64,000 nt of DNA from Thermophilibacter mediterraneus (GCF_900119385.1 NZ_FPKO01000008.1:62001-126000); one strand, 5' to 3'; counted from the stretch's first letter, positions 52,485 to 60,861 are shown. A program made the numbers and translations. The notes: generated by a model not told the origin, from the sequence alone.

Positions 52485-53008
52485 ATTCCGCCTCCATTCT
52501 CCAAATTCCGAATGGTCAGCGCCCCGTCGGGGCGAGTGGTATAGCGGCTGTCCAGTTCTGACAGTGCCGCCACCAGTTCCGAGGCAGGCCGGGCCGTACA
52601 GCCCTGGGCCACCTGCTCCTGGGGTACCCCGTCCCCCTGGACGGACAGGCGCTGGTCATAGATGTTGTTATCAAATATGGCACCATCCGCGTGGGCGGTG
52701 ATAGGGTGAGCCCTGCCGCTGGGGTCCCGGAGGATCAGGTTGACGCCCGTAAATGCCTGGAGGTACATGAAGAAGGTGTCGACGTCCGACCGATACATGC
52801 GAAAGAGGTCCTTGATGTCCTCGGAGGCGACGGAGAAGTCGATGATCAGATGGCTGTCGTATTTATTCTCGGCGAATGCGCGCGCAAGGGTGCTCTTTCC
52901 CGTGCGCCGCGCCCCCTCGAGCAGCAGGGCGAGTGCGCCTTTCGACTCGCGCTTCCAGCTGAGGAGCGCATCGTAGACCTTCCTCTTATACACGTCGAGA
53001 CCCGCCAA
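52481..53008 (-). pseudogene. Chimeric remnant: DUF4143-type ATPase N-terminus fused to a foreign tail
   Basis: An open frame of 175 codons. Residues 1-95 are the start of an AAA ATPase of the DUF4143 group (KRKVYDALLSWKRESKG, Walker A EGARRTGKST, DLFRMYRSDVDTFFMYLQAF); the Walker B segment that should follow is gone. From about residue 96 the sequence is unrelated and AT-richer (DGAIFDNNIYDQRLSVQGDG onward) and ends against the small membrane gene. The normal protein is about 400 residues. It starts at a TTG. The join lies near 52,720 and marks one edge of the imported segment. Any product would lack ATPase function. Confidence 0.75.
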
Positions 53009-53030
53009 TCAACGCCGTTGCTGTGAAGCT

Positions 53031-53148
53031 GCATATCTTGGAAAGTATGAACAGCCCCGACTCTACACGATATGGAGAGTAAGGGTCAGCGAGATACACA
53101 CGAAATGGGGAGTAAAAGACGGGACAAATCCACACGAAATGGAGAGTA
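53031..53148. repeat. Short direct repeat array upstream of the ATPase remnant
   Basis: Three copies of ACACGAWATGGRGAGTA begin at 53065, 53098 and 53132 (spacing 33 and 34). A degraded fourth copy (TTGGAAAGTA at its end) fits the same phase at 53031-53047. The array starts 23 bases upstream of the ATPase remnant's start codon. Confidence 0.8.
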
Positions 53149-54005
53149 TGGAGATGAACCAGTCGGTGGTAGGGAAAGTCGAACGTCGGGCGACGAGCCT
53201 CGGGCGGAGCCGACCCGCGCGCAACGCGACCCCTGGGAGACAAAACAGGCCGTCTACCTGTGGGTCATTGCACATCCGCAGGTAGACGGCCACGTAAGCA
53301 ACACGCTAAACGGCAGGGAAGGGGAGAGGCCTCGCGCTGACCCCGGGCGGCCCTACTCCGCCGCGGCCAAGCGATGGAGCATGGTCGCCAGCTGCGCGCG
53401 CGTGCAGGCGCCCTGCGGGTCGAGGGCGTCGCCGTCGCCCTGGCCGCGGAGGACGCCGGCGGAGACCGCCCACCTCATGGCGACGTCGGCAAAGCCCGAG
53501 ACGTCTGCCGCGTCCGAGAAGGACGAGAGGTCGCCCCCAGCCTCCGGCGAGCCAGCCGCGCGCCACAGCACGGTCGCCAGCTGCTCGCGGGTGATCGGGT
53601 CAGCGGGGCCGAAGGCGTCACCGGAGTAGCCGGAGAACACGCCCGCGCCGAGCGCCCAGGACGCCGCCTCGGCGTAGAAGCCGCTCGGGTCGCAGTCCGC
53701 CGGGAGGCCGGAGGCGCCCTCGGGCTCCCCGGCGAGGCGCCAGAGCGCCACGGCGGCCTCGGCGCGGGTGAGCGCCGACGACGTCCCGAAGAGCCCCGAG
53801 CCGTCGCCGTAGCCGGTCATGACGCCGCCCAGCCACGCCCAGCGGACGGCCTCGGAGTACCACTCGCCATCATTTGCATCGGAGAAGGGCAGCGCGTGGC
53901 CGCGGGAGTCGAGCGCGACGAGCCAGGACGACGCGTGGTCGAAGGGCAGGCGCGCCACGCCCTCGCCGTCGACCTGAGCGGTCGCCTCGTACCCCAGCGA
54001 CCCCG
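53062..54005. repeat. 944-bp direct repeat, copy 2
   Basis: Partner of 49133-50076 in the same orientation. It contains the repeat array, terminator, and the SLH-encoding end of surface-protein gene B. Recombination between the copies would remove 3,929 bp and leave one hybrid gene. Confidence 0.95.
53248..53291 (-). terminator. Terminator of surface-protein gene B
   Basis: Same 13-base arms and minus-strand TGTTTTGT tail as at 49319-49362, since it lies within the 944-bp repeat. Confidence 0.8.
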
Positions 54006-56337
54006 TCTCGTCGTTGTAGCGGTAGAGGTTGGCGACGAGCCCCGCGGCGTCCTCGCCGAGCGGCGCCACGAGCGTAAGCTCAAAGCCGAAGGAGCCGTCA
54101 TGCTCGAGCGACACCTGCACGGAGCCGGACTCGCCGGTGACGAGGTTCACGACGTCCGCGGGGATGGAGTCACCGCCGAGGGCAACGCCCAGGTCGACGT
54201 CGCCGTGCTCCGCATCCGCGGGCACGTCCCCGCCGTAGATCTCCCAGAACAGCCCGTCGCCCATGTCGAGCGCGAGCGTCACGTCGCGTCCGGCGAGCTC
54301 GTCCAGCACCTCGCCGGGCAGCACCGTCTTGCCGTCCATGTCCACCTTGACCGTGGAGCCGGGACGGGCGCCCGCGATGTCGTTTGCCACGTCGCCCCAG
54401 TCGGGCCCGGTCGGGCGCGGCGGGACGTACGGAGTGCGCACCGAGAAGGACAGGGCGACGGCGCAGGTCGCCGACTCGCCCTCCGCAGCGGCCCCGGCGA
54501 TTGTGAGCTGCTCGGAGTGCGTCCCCGCGGCAAGGCCTGGCTTGGGCTGCACGGAGAAGGTGACGGACTTGCCCGGAGCGAGCTCGGTGGCGGAAAGCGC
54601 GCCGACCAAGAAGCTGGTGGAGGCAGGCTGCGCCAGCTTAACGCTCTGGTTGCCCGTGTTGGTGACGGTCACGGTCTGCGCGGTGGGCTGCGCGTAGCCG
54701 GTGTAGACGCCGCCAAAGTCGAGCGAAGCCGGGGACGCGGAGATGCCATAGGTCTTTGCGACCACGGTCACCGTGCAGGTGGCGGTCTTGTTGCCATCGG
54801 CAGTGGCAGTAATGTTGGTGATGCCCGCGCTCACAGCGGTGACGAGGCCGCTTGCGTCCACGGTGGCAACGCTTGTGTTGCTACTTTCCCACGTCACATC
54901 TTTGTTGGTGGCGTTGCTCGGCTCCACCGTAGCGGTGAGGGTGCCTGTTTCGTTCTCCACCAAGTTCAATGTGCTTGGACTAAGCGACACACTATTAACT
55001 GGGACATAAGCTGCCGTTTCAATCGTCAGCGTAAACTGCGTGCTGTCGTTGCCGTAGTCGTTTTCAGCCTTCACAGTGAAAGTGCTCGTCTCCGCCGTGG
55101 TGGGCGTGCCGGCAATCTCGCCGGTGCTCCCATTCAAAGTTAGACCAGCAGGCAGGGAACCGCTGGTGACGCTCCATGTAATCGGCGTGGTGCCGGTTGC
55201 CGTCAGCGTTTGGCTGTACGATGTGCCCACGGGGCCACCTGGCAGGCTCTCGGTTGTGATGGTGGGAGCATGATTGACGGCGCCGTTTCCACCGATGTTG
55301 TCGGGCAAGGTGCCGGAGTTGTTGATGGTGCCGTTGTTGGTCAGGGTGCCGTCATCGGTGGTCACGGTGCCCTCATTAGTCAGCGTTGCGTCGTTGCCGA
55401 TTGTCAGGCTCGCCCCGCTGGGAATATCCAGGCTCTCGCCCTCACCGATGGTCAAATCCTCCTGCAAGGTCACATCGTCGTACACGGTGCCTGCATTACT
55501 GTTGGAAAGATCAAGACCAAAGACGATACCAACACTGCCATCAACAGGGGAAACTTCCTTGAGATCTAGTAGCCATCCGGCACCGATTCCACCGCCTCTT
55601 GCGTCCACGATGGCACTGTTGCTGATGGTTAAGGCCGTAGTTTCAGGAACGGTACCACTGCCGATAGAATCATATAGAATCCCTGGAGACCCGCTGGCAG
55701 TCAGGCTGCCGCCGTCCACAGTCAGAGAGGCGGTCGAACTTTCGTGGGATTGCACATTGACACCACGACTGGTCCCCGTTGCTTCAACATCGGCGTTATG
55801 GATGGTCAGGGTGGCATTGCCGCTGTTGCTTTGAACCCAGATTCCAGTCTGACTGGCGCTGGCATCCAGACTGCCGCCGCTTTCGCTTGTGATGGTCAGG
55901 GTGGCTTCGCCAGTAGAACTGGCCAACACATAGATCCCCTTGCCGACCTCTGCGATTGTATTGGTGCCCTCCAATGTGATGGTCAATTCTGCGTTGCCGT
56001 CGCCGTACTGATTGAGCACACCAATGGCTGCGCCTGCGAGTAAAGTATTGGTATCAATGGATACGCTCATTCTAATGGTGGCGTTGTGCAGGGTCAGGGT
56101 ATTGCGACTTGCGTCATAATAGATAAAGTTGTCCGCCGGTGTGCCTTCGCCTGTGAATGCGGTGACGTTTCCATCGCTGTCGGTCGTCCAGTAGCCGCCC
56201 CTTGTCACATTTTCGTTGCCTACATAGATCACCTGTCCGTTCGGCGCAACCGCCAGCGCCGTGGCGGGCAGCATCGTCAGGAACACCATCATCGCCGCCA
56301 GTAGCGCGCCGACCTTCCACCACGTTCTTCTCGCCAT
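53353..56337 (-). CDS. Large SLH-anchored surface protein B
   Basis: A 994-residue exported protein with the same domain order as protein A: signal peptide (1-31, FLTMLPATALA), repetitive beta-helix-like region (40-350), Ig-like putative domain (GGPVGTSYSQTLTATGTTPI), BIG2 (SVSLSPSTLNLVENETGTLT), choice-of-anchor domain (DFGGVYTGYAQPTAQTVTV) and three SLH repeats. The last 217 residues equal those of A; elsewhere they are diverged paralogues. Composition also varies: the middle third is host-like, the first 480 codons AT-richer. I chose ATG 56337 (GGAAGGGACGG upstream). Codons 2-5 carry GCGAGAAGAAC written with rare AGA codons. Confidence 0.87.
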   Translation of the reverse strand: MARRTWWKVGALLAAMMVFLTMLPATALAVAPNGQVIYVGNENVTRGGYWTTDSDGNVTAFTGEGTPADNFIYYDASRNTLTLHNATIRMSVSIDTNTLLAGAAIGVLNQYGDGNAELTITLEGTNTIAEVGKGIYVLASSTGEATLTITSESGGSLDASASQTGIWVQSNSGNATLTIHNADVEATGTSRGVNVQSHESSTASLTVDGGSLTASGSPGILYDSIGSGTVPETTALTISNSAIVDARGGGIGAGWLLDLKEVSPVDGSVGIVFGLDLSNSNAGTVYDDVTLQEDLTIGEGESLDIPSGASLTIGNDATLTNEGTVTTDDGTLTNNGTINNSGTLPDNIGGNGAVNHAPTITTESLPGGPVGTSYSQTLTATGTTPITWSVTSGSLPAGLTLNGSTGEIAGTPTTAETSTFTVKAENDYGNDSTQFTLTIETAAYVPVNSVSLSPSTLNLVENETGTLTATVEPSNATNKDVTWESSNTSVATVDASGLVTAVSAGITNITATADGNKTATCTVTVVAKTYGISASPASLDFGGVYTGYAQPTAQTVTVTNTGNQSVKLAQPASTSFLVGALSATELAPGKSVTFSVQPKPGLAAGTHSEQLTIAGAAAEGESATCAVALSFSVRTPYVPPRPTGPDWGDVANDIAGARPGSTVKVDMDGKTVLPGEVLDELAGRDVTLALDMGDGLFWEIYGGDVPADAEHGDVDLGVALGGDSIPADVVNLVTGESGSVQVSLEHDGSFGFELTLVAPLGEDAAGLVANLYRYNDETGSLGYEATAQVDGEGVARLPFDHASSWLVALDSRGHALPFSDANDGEWYSEAVRWAWLGGVMTGYGDGSGLFGTSSALTRAEAAVALWRLAGEPEGASGLPADCDPSGFYAEAASWALGAGVFSGYSGDAFGPADPITREQLATVLWRAAGSPEAGGDLSSFSDAADVSGFADVAMRWAVSAGVLRGQGDGDALDPQGACTRAQLATMLHRLAAAE

Positions 56338-56463
56338 ACGACACCGTCCCTTCCGCCTGCGCCGCAATGCGGGCGCGAAACGCAGCCTGACCTCCCCATT
56401 GTTGTTTAGGAGCAGGGGAGGGCCCCTACCCGGCGAGACGGTGGGTTTGGGGAGGGTCGCGCC

Positions 56464-57684
56464 CTACGAGAGCAGAAAGCGGCCGAGCTCCTTGCGGCTG
56501 CTCACGCCGAGCTTCTTCAGGGACTTGGAGATGCACTCCTTCACGCGGTTGACCGAGATGCCCATGTGCGCCGCGATCTCGGCGTTGCTCCACCCGCGCG
56601 CCGCCAGCATGCAGGCGGCGAACTCCGTCGTTGTGAGGTTGTCGGCCACGTCGTCGCCGGTGGCGGGGTTGTGCACTCGGCGCCATCCCGCGGAGAACCG
56701 GTAGGTGACGTCGATGATGCGGCGGAAGTCCTCGGGCCAGGCGGGCTTGATCGCCGCCTCGAGCATGCCGCCGAGAAGCCCGTGGTGCTCGCCCAGCGGC
56801 TCGATGAGGCCGTCGGGGCGGGCGAGGTCCCAGGCGGCGAGCAGGTGGGCGCGCGCCTCATCGGGGCGGCGCCGCGCCATGAGGTCCATGACGGCAACGA
56901 GGTGCAGGTAGATGGCGGGGATGGGACAGGAGTCCTCCTGCATGGCGAAGGCGCCCAGCACCAGGCCCAGGCTCGTCTGGTGCTCGCCCTCCAGATAGAG
57001 GCGGTGCGCCTGCACGTAGCAGGCGAAGAGCCTCAGACCCGGCGGCAGGAGGGGCAGCGCCTCGCCCGCGGGCGGCAGGCCCTCGGGCTCGGGGATGTGC
57101 AGGAGCACGCTCGCCGTGCGCGCCACGAAGGACGCCGCGGCGGCCGCCTCAGGGGAGAACCCCCCCCCGATGGGCTTCTCGACGCCGGCGCGGGCCCGCG
57201 CGAGGGCGGAGCGGGCGTCGTTGATGCGGTCGAGGGCGAGGCTCGCGTACGCGCAGATGAGGCAGGCCGAGAGGCGCGCTCCTGCGTCCTCGCTCGCAAG
57301 GAGCGGGCGCGCGAGGGCGGCAGCCCGCGCGGCGTCGCCGGTGAAGTAGGCGAGCTCGGCCAGCGCCACGTCGCGGCGCGGGCCCTCGGGGAGCGACTCG
57401 GCGTACTCGCGGGCGTGGCCGGGGGCGAAGGGCGCGTTCATGAGGGGCATGAGGGTGTCGCACGACCCCTGCCGGCGCCGGGGGACCGGGGGCCTCTCGT
57501 CACCGGGGGCCGCCTCGTTGCGGGAGCGCCGCAGGTCGGCGGGCTTGACGGCGCCCTCCGGCACGCGCCAGGCGCGGCCCGCGCGCTCGGCCCCCGGGAC
57601 GCGGCCCTGGGCGCACATGAGCTGCACGGCGCGCGGCGTCACGTGCCAGCGGCGCGCCGCCTCCGCGGCCGAGATGAACTCCAT
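56464..57684 (-). CDS. Transcriptional regulator with N-terminal excisionase-type and C-terminal LuxR-type HTH
   Basis: A 406-residue protein. Residues 3-50 (FISAAEAARRWHVTPRAVQL to GRAWRVPEGAVKP) form a MerR/excisionase-like winged helix. The middle (90-330) is alpha-helical and TPR/MalT-like (AELAYFTGDAARAAALARPL). The C-terminal 60 residues are a LuxR/GerE HTH (TTTEFAACMLAARGWSNAEI, HMGISVNRVKECISKSLKKL). It is upstream of and co-oriented with surface-protein gene B (126-base gap), so it is a good candidate for regulating it. Two DNA-binding domains in one chain are unusual. Confidence 0.85.
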   Translation of the reverse strand: MEFISAAEAARRWHVTPRAVQLMCAQGRVPGAERAGRAWRVPEGAVKPADLRRSRNEAAPGDERPPVPRRRQGSCDTLMPLMNAPFAPGHAREYAESLPEGPRRDVALAELAYFTGDAARAAALARPLLASEDAGARLSACLICAYASLALDRINDARSALARARAGVEKPIGGGFSPEAAAAASFVARTASVLLHIPEPEGLPPAGEALPLLPPGLRLFACYVQAHRLYLEGEHQTSLGLVLGAFAMQEDSCPIPAIYLHLVAVMDLMARRRPDEARAHLLAAWDLARPDGLIEPLGEHHGLLGGMLEAAIKPAWPEDFRRIIDVTYRFSAGWRRVHNPATGDDVADNLTTTEFAACMLAARGWSNAEIAAHMGISVNRVKECISKSLKKLGVSSRKELGRFLLS

Positions 57685-57794
57685 GCGGCACCCCCATTCA
57701 CATACACCGATAGCTTACCAGAGCCGCACCGGGACGTTCCTTCGCTCGTGCGAAGACTTGGGCGGGAAATTTGGGAAGTATTTTTCGGCACGGT

Positions 57795-58026
57795 CGCAGG
57801 CGGGCGGCGCGGAGGCTGCAGATTGCTACGGGCTCGGCCTCTCGTCCGCGACCCGCGCGTCCTACAAGCAGATGGTCAACACTCGGCGCATCCCGCCTAC
57901 GTTTCCCCGGAGGAGCCCAACGAGGAGAGCCTCGCCGCAATCGCTGAGGGGGACGCCTTCCTTGCGTCCGGCCAGAGCGGGCGATTTGCGAACGGTCACG
58001 ACCTGATGGAGGCGGCGACGGCCTAA
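57795..58026 (+). pseudogene. Broken RelB/DinJ-type antitoxin
   Basis: Recognisable antitoxin sequence lies in two frames. Frame 2 has CYGLGLSSATRASYKQMVNT followed by RRIP (dimerisation helix). Frame 1 resumes with YVSPEEPNEESLAAIAEGDA and ends SGRFANGHDLMEAATA. A single-base indel near 57,885 separates them, and no start codon or N-terminal ribbon remains. The stop overlaps the toxin ATG (TAATG), the usual coupling. It should not make functional antitoxin. Confidence 0.7.
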
Positions 58027-58385
58027 TGGCCAGGCTCGCCGCCGACTTCTCTTCGGCCTTCAGGCGCGACCTCAAGAGAAAGGCTCGCAGGAGAGGATGG
58101 GGCATATCCGAACTGGAGAAAGTCATCGACCTTGTGGTCGAGAACTCTCCCGAGTCCCTGGAGACCCTGAGAACTCGGCACGACATGCACGCACTGACGG
58201 GCAGCTGGTCCGGACGCAAGGAGTGCCACGTCGCCAACGCGGGAGACTGGCTCGTTATCTGGCCCTCCAACGATAGGGTCGCCTTCTTCGAGAGAACTGG
58301 AAGCCACGCTGCTGGACTGTCCTGCCGCCGCGGCGAAGCGGCGCTCAACACGCGCCCGGGCTCCGTCATGCCCCCAGGCACCTGA
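58026..58385 (+). CDS. YafQ-family mRNA interferase toxin, C-terminus altered
   Basis: A 119-residue frame. SSAFRRDLKRKARRRGW, LEKVIDLVVE, the catalytic-region HALTGSWSGRKECHV and WLVIWPSNDRVAFFERTGSHA match YafQ-type type II toxins that cut mRNA on the ribosome. After GSHA the expected short end (a few residues such as DLFG) is replaced by about 25 unrelated residues, suggesting a small frameshift; the last 20 bases overlap the convergent ATPase gene. The partner antitoxin is broken, which fits a toxin that has lost activity. Confidence 0.7.
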   Translation: MARLAADFSSAFRRDLKRKARRRGWGISELEKVIDLVVENSPESLETLRTRHDMHALTGSWSGRKECHVANAGDWLVIWPSNDRVAFFERTGSHAAGLSCRRGEAALNTRPGSVMPPGT

Positions 58386-59676
58386 TCGGGATGACGTACG
58401 TTCCGGGCGAGGCCTCGCGCGCGTAGCGCGAGACGCCCACCAGCACCGCCATGAACTCCGGCTCGCGCACGCGGGCGCGGGGGTTCTCGCAGAGCTTCCT
58501 GCGCATGCGCGCGAGGCTTGCGAGACCCGCGTCGACGCCGTCCTCGCTCGCCTTGAACTCGAATGCCGCCCATCTTCCGTCGGCGAGCTCGACCACGGCA
58601 TCCGCCTCGAGGCCGGCGTCGTCGCGGTAGTACCGGACGGGCTCGAACCCCACATCGGACAGCGCGCGTGCGTACACCATGAGGTCGCGCATGCACATAC
58701 CCTCGAAGAGCAGGCCAAACGTCTGCCAGTCCCTGAGCAGGGCCTCGGGCCCCATGCCGAGCTGAGCCGCAGCGAGCGAGGGGTCGGCGAGGTAGCGCTT
58801 GGGCTTGGTGGCGAGGCGCTTCCTCGAGCGCGCCGGGGGGACCCAGCCGGGAACCTCCTCCACGAGGTAGCTGGCCTTGAGCAGGGCCAGATAGGAAGCC
58901 ACGGTCTCCTCGGAGATAAGGGAGCGCGGATCCTCCTCGTCGCCGTACATGTCTCGGACGATCGTTTTGTACGTGGTCGCCTGTCCGAGATTGCGCGCGA
59001 GCGACGCGACCAGCCTCGAGGTGGTCTCACCGTCCCTGCCTGCGGCCGGAGCGCTCTCGGTGAAGAAGAGGCGCAGGTACTCGCGAGCCAGGGTCTGAGC
59101 CGATGAGACGTCCATCCCAACCGCCTCGGGCCAGCCCCCTCGACAGGCGAGCTCGACGAGCTCGCGCGTGTCGGACGGTACGGCGCACGGCTCGAACTCC
59201 CCGCGAAAGAGGCCCGCGAGCGAGATCGCGCCGGTGGAGTCACCGCTCTCGACCAGGCTCATCGGGTGCATGCGAATCCGCCCGATCCGGCCGGCGCCGC
59301 TGTGGCTCGGCGCGTCGCCCGCCCCGCGTCCGCGCGACAGCGGCGTCGAGGAACCCGTGAGGATCCAGCCCCCGCGAACGCGCCTCCCCTTGTCGACGCT
59401 GCGACGCACCGCGTCCCAGATGCGCGGGACGAGCTGCCACTCATCGATGACGTGCGGCGCTTCGCCGAGCGTCATGAGGGAGGGGTCCGCGCGGGCGAGG
59501 TCGATGTCATCGTCAACGTAGCTCACGCTCGCCCCATGGCGGAGCGCGCACCACGTCTTGCCGCACCACTTGGTCCCCGCGATCTCGATTGCCCCAAAGA
59601 TGCTGAGATAACGTTCGACCTGCTCGTCCACGACGCGCGGAAGGTACCCCTCCGGCGCGATGCTACCTGTTGCCAT
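58366..59676 (-). CDS. DUF4143-family AAA ATPase
   Basis: A 436-residue ATPase of a family common in gut anaerobes, of unknown role. Walker A is EIAGTKWCGKTW; Walker B/DEVQ-like EAPHVIDEWQLVPRIW; ILTGSST is the sensor segment; the C-terminal DUF4143 part has EGMCMRDLMVYA and the nuclease-like RYYRDDAGLEADAVVELADG with AAFEFKAS (D-ExK arrangement of PD-(D/E)XK folds). ATG at 59676 follows GGAGAGGAG. Three 23-bp-phased direct repeats lie 45-102 bases upstream. It is convergent with the toxin. Confidence 0.87.
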   Translation of the reverse strand: MATGSIAPEGYLPRVVDEQVERYLSIFGAIEIAGTKWCGKTWCALRHGASVSYVDDDIDLARADPSLMTLGEAPHVIDEWQLVPRIWDAVRRSVDKGRRVRGGWILTGSSTPLSRGRGAGDAPSHSGAGRIGRIRMHPMSLVESGDSTGAISLAGLFRGEFEPCAVPSDTRELVELACRGGWPEAVGMDVSSAQTLAREYLRLFFTESAPAAGRDGETTSRLVASLARNLGQATTYKTIVRDMYGDEEDPRSLISEETVASYLALLKASYLVEEVPGWVPPARSRKRLATKPKRYLADPSLAAAQLGMGPEALLRDWQTFGLLFEGMCMRDLMVYARALSDVGFEPVRYYRDDAGLEADAVVELADGRWAAFEFKASEDGVDAGLASLARMRRKLCENPRARVREPEFMAVLVGVSRYAREASPGTYVIPIRCLGA

Positions 59677-59720
59677 TGCGGCTCCTCTCCTGCCCCGTTG
59701 GGAGGAGTGTAGCATCGTCC

Positions 59721-59778
59721 CGGTTTTTCCGACATTTCAATTCCGGTTTTTCCGAACTTCTTGGCACGGTTTTTCCGA
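59721..59778. repeat. Triple direct repeat upstream of the DUF4143 ATPase
   Basis: CGGTTTTTCCGA occurs at 59721, 59744 and 59767, exactly 23 bases apart, with a degraded fourth copy near 59,790. The intervening bases are not conserved. The array ends 45 bases before the ATPase start codon, in the position of a promoter or operator. Its sequence is unrelated to the array before the other DUF4143 ATPase. Confidence 0.9.
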
Positions 59779-59871
59779 TGTGTTGAGCCGTGGTCTTCCG
59801 CCCGATGCTCGCAGGACCTTCGGAGAGCGCCGGACATCGCAAGACGTCAGGGACCCGAATCGGAGAGCCCG

Positions 59872-60861
59872 CTACGCGCGCGCCCTGGGCCGCACCGCCC
59901 CGCGGTCGCAGCGGTTGCCCCAGGAGTCGATGAGCTCGTCGTCTCGGTAGACGCACACGACCTCGCAGTGGTTGGCGCACCGGCCGCAGACGACCTCGCG
60001 CGTGCGGAACTCGAAGTCGTCGACATCCCAGGCGAAGGGGCGCCGCTGCGACTCGGGGGCGTCGGCGGCGAGCAGCGCCGCGCCGAACGCACCCATGAGG
60101 TGCCCGTCGGCGTCGACGAGGACCTCCATACCGAGCTCATCCTCGAAGGCGCGCACCACCCCGGAGTTCTTCGAGACGCCTCCCTGGAAGACGACCGGGG
60201 CCTCGACGCGCTTGCCCTTGGCGACGTTGTTGAGGTAGTTGGTGGCGACGGCGCGGCACAGGCCCGCGATGACGTCGCGCTTCTCGTAGCCCACCTGGAG
60301 CTTGTGCACGAGGTCGCTCTCGGCGAAGACCGTGCAGCGCGCGGCGATGTTGGCAGGGTGCTCCGAGGTCGCCGCGATGTCGCCGAACTCCTCGACCTCG
60401 ACGCCCAGGCGGTGCGCCTGGCTCGAGAGGAACGACCCCGTCCCCGCCGCGCACAGCGTGTTCATGGCGTAGTCGACCGCCACGCCGCCCTCCACGCAGA
60501 TGATCTTGGAGTCCTGGCCGCCGATCTCGAGGATGGTGCGCACGTCCGGGTGCAGAAACGTCGTGCCCACCGCGTGCGCGGTGATCTCGTTCTTCACCAC
60601 CTGGGCGCCGAGCATCGCGCCCACGAGCCGCCGCGCCGAGCCGGTGGTCCCCACCGCCACGACCTCGTAGCGCTCGCGGTCGAGCTGCGCGGCGAGCTCG
60701 TCCACCACGCGACGGGCGGCGTCGGTGGGGGCGCCCTCCGTCCAGAGGTAGGAGCGCGCCAGGATCGTGCCGCGCGCGTCCGTGACGACGCCCTTCGTCG
60801 AGATCGACCCGGTGTCCACCCCGAGGAACGCCCGCTCGGGCGCGCCCGTACTTCTCGTCAT
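59872..60861 (-). CDS. BadF/BadG/HgdC-type activating ATPase
   Basis: A 329-residue ASKHA-fold ATPase that activates 2-hydroxyacyl-CoA dehydratases or benzoyl-CoA reductases by ATP-driven one-electron transfer. LGVDTGSISTKGVV (phosphate loop), LEIGGQDSKII, MNTLCAAGTGSFL (first cluster cysteine), AARCTVFAESDLV (second) and FQGGVSKN are present. The C-terminal 45 residues add six cysteines (CGRCANHCEVVC and one after), an extra metal-cluster candidate. It is the last gene of a four-gene minus-strand operon and overlaps the preceding gene by four bases. Confidence 0.9.
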   Translation of the reverse strand: MTRSTGAPERAFLGVDTGSISTKGVVTDARGTILARSYLWTEGAPTDAARRVVDELAAQLDRERYEVVAVGTTGSARRLVGAMLGAQVVKNEITAHAVGTTFLHPDVRTILEIGGQDSKIICVEGGVAVDYAMNTLCAAGTGSFLSSQAHRLGVEVEEFGDIAATSEHPANIAARCTVFAESDLVHKLQVGYEKRDVIAGLCRAVATNYLNNVAKGKRVEAPVVFQGGVSKNSGVVRAFEDELGMEVLVDADGHLMGAFGAALLAADAPESQRRPFAWDVDDFEFRTREVVCGRCANHCEVVCVYRDDELIDSWGNRCDRGAVRPRARA

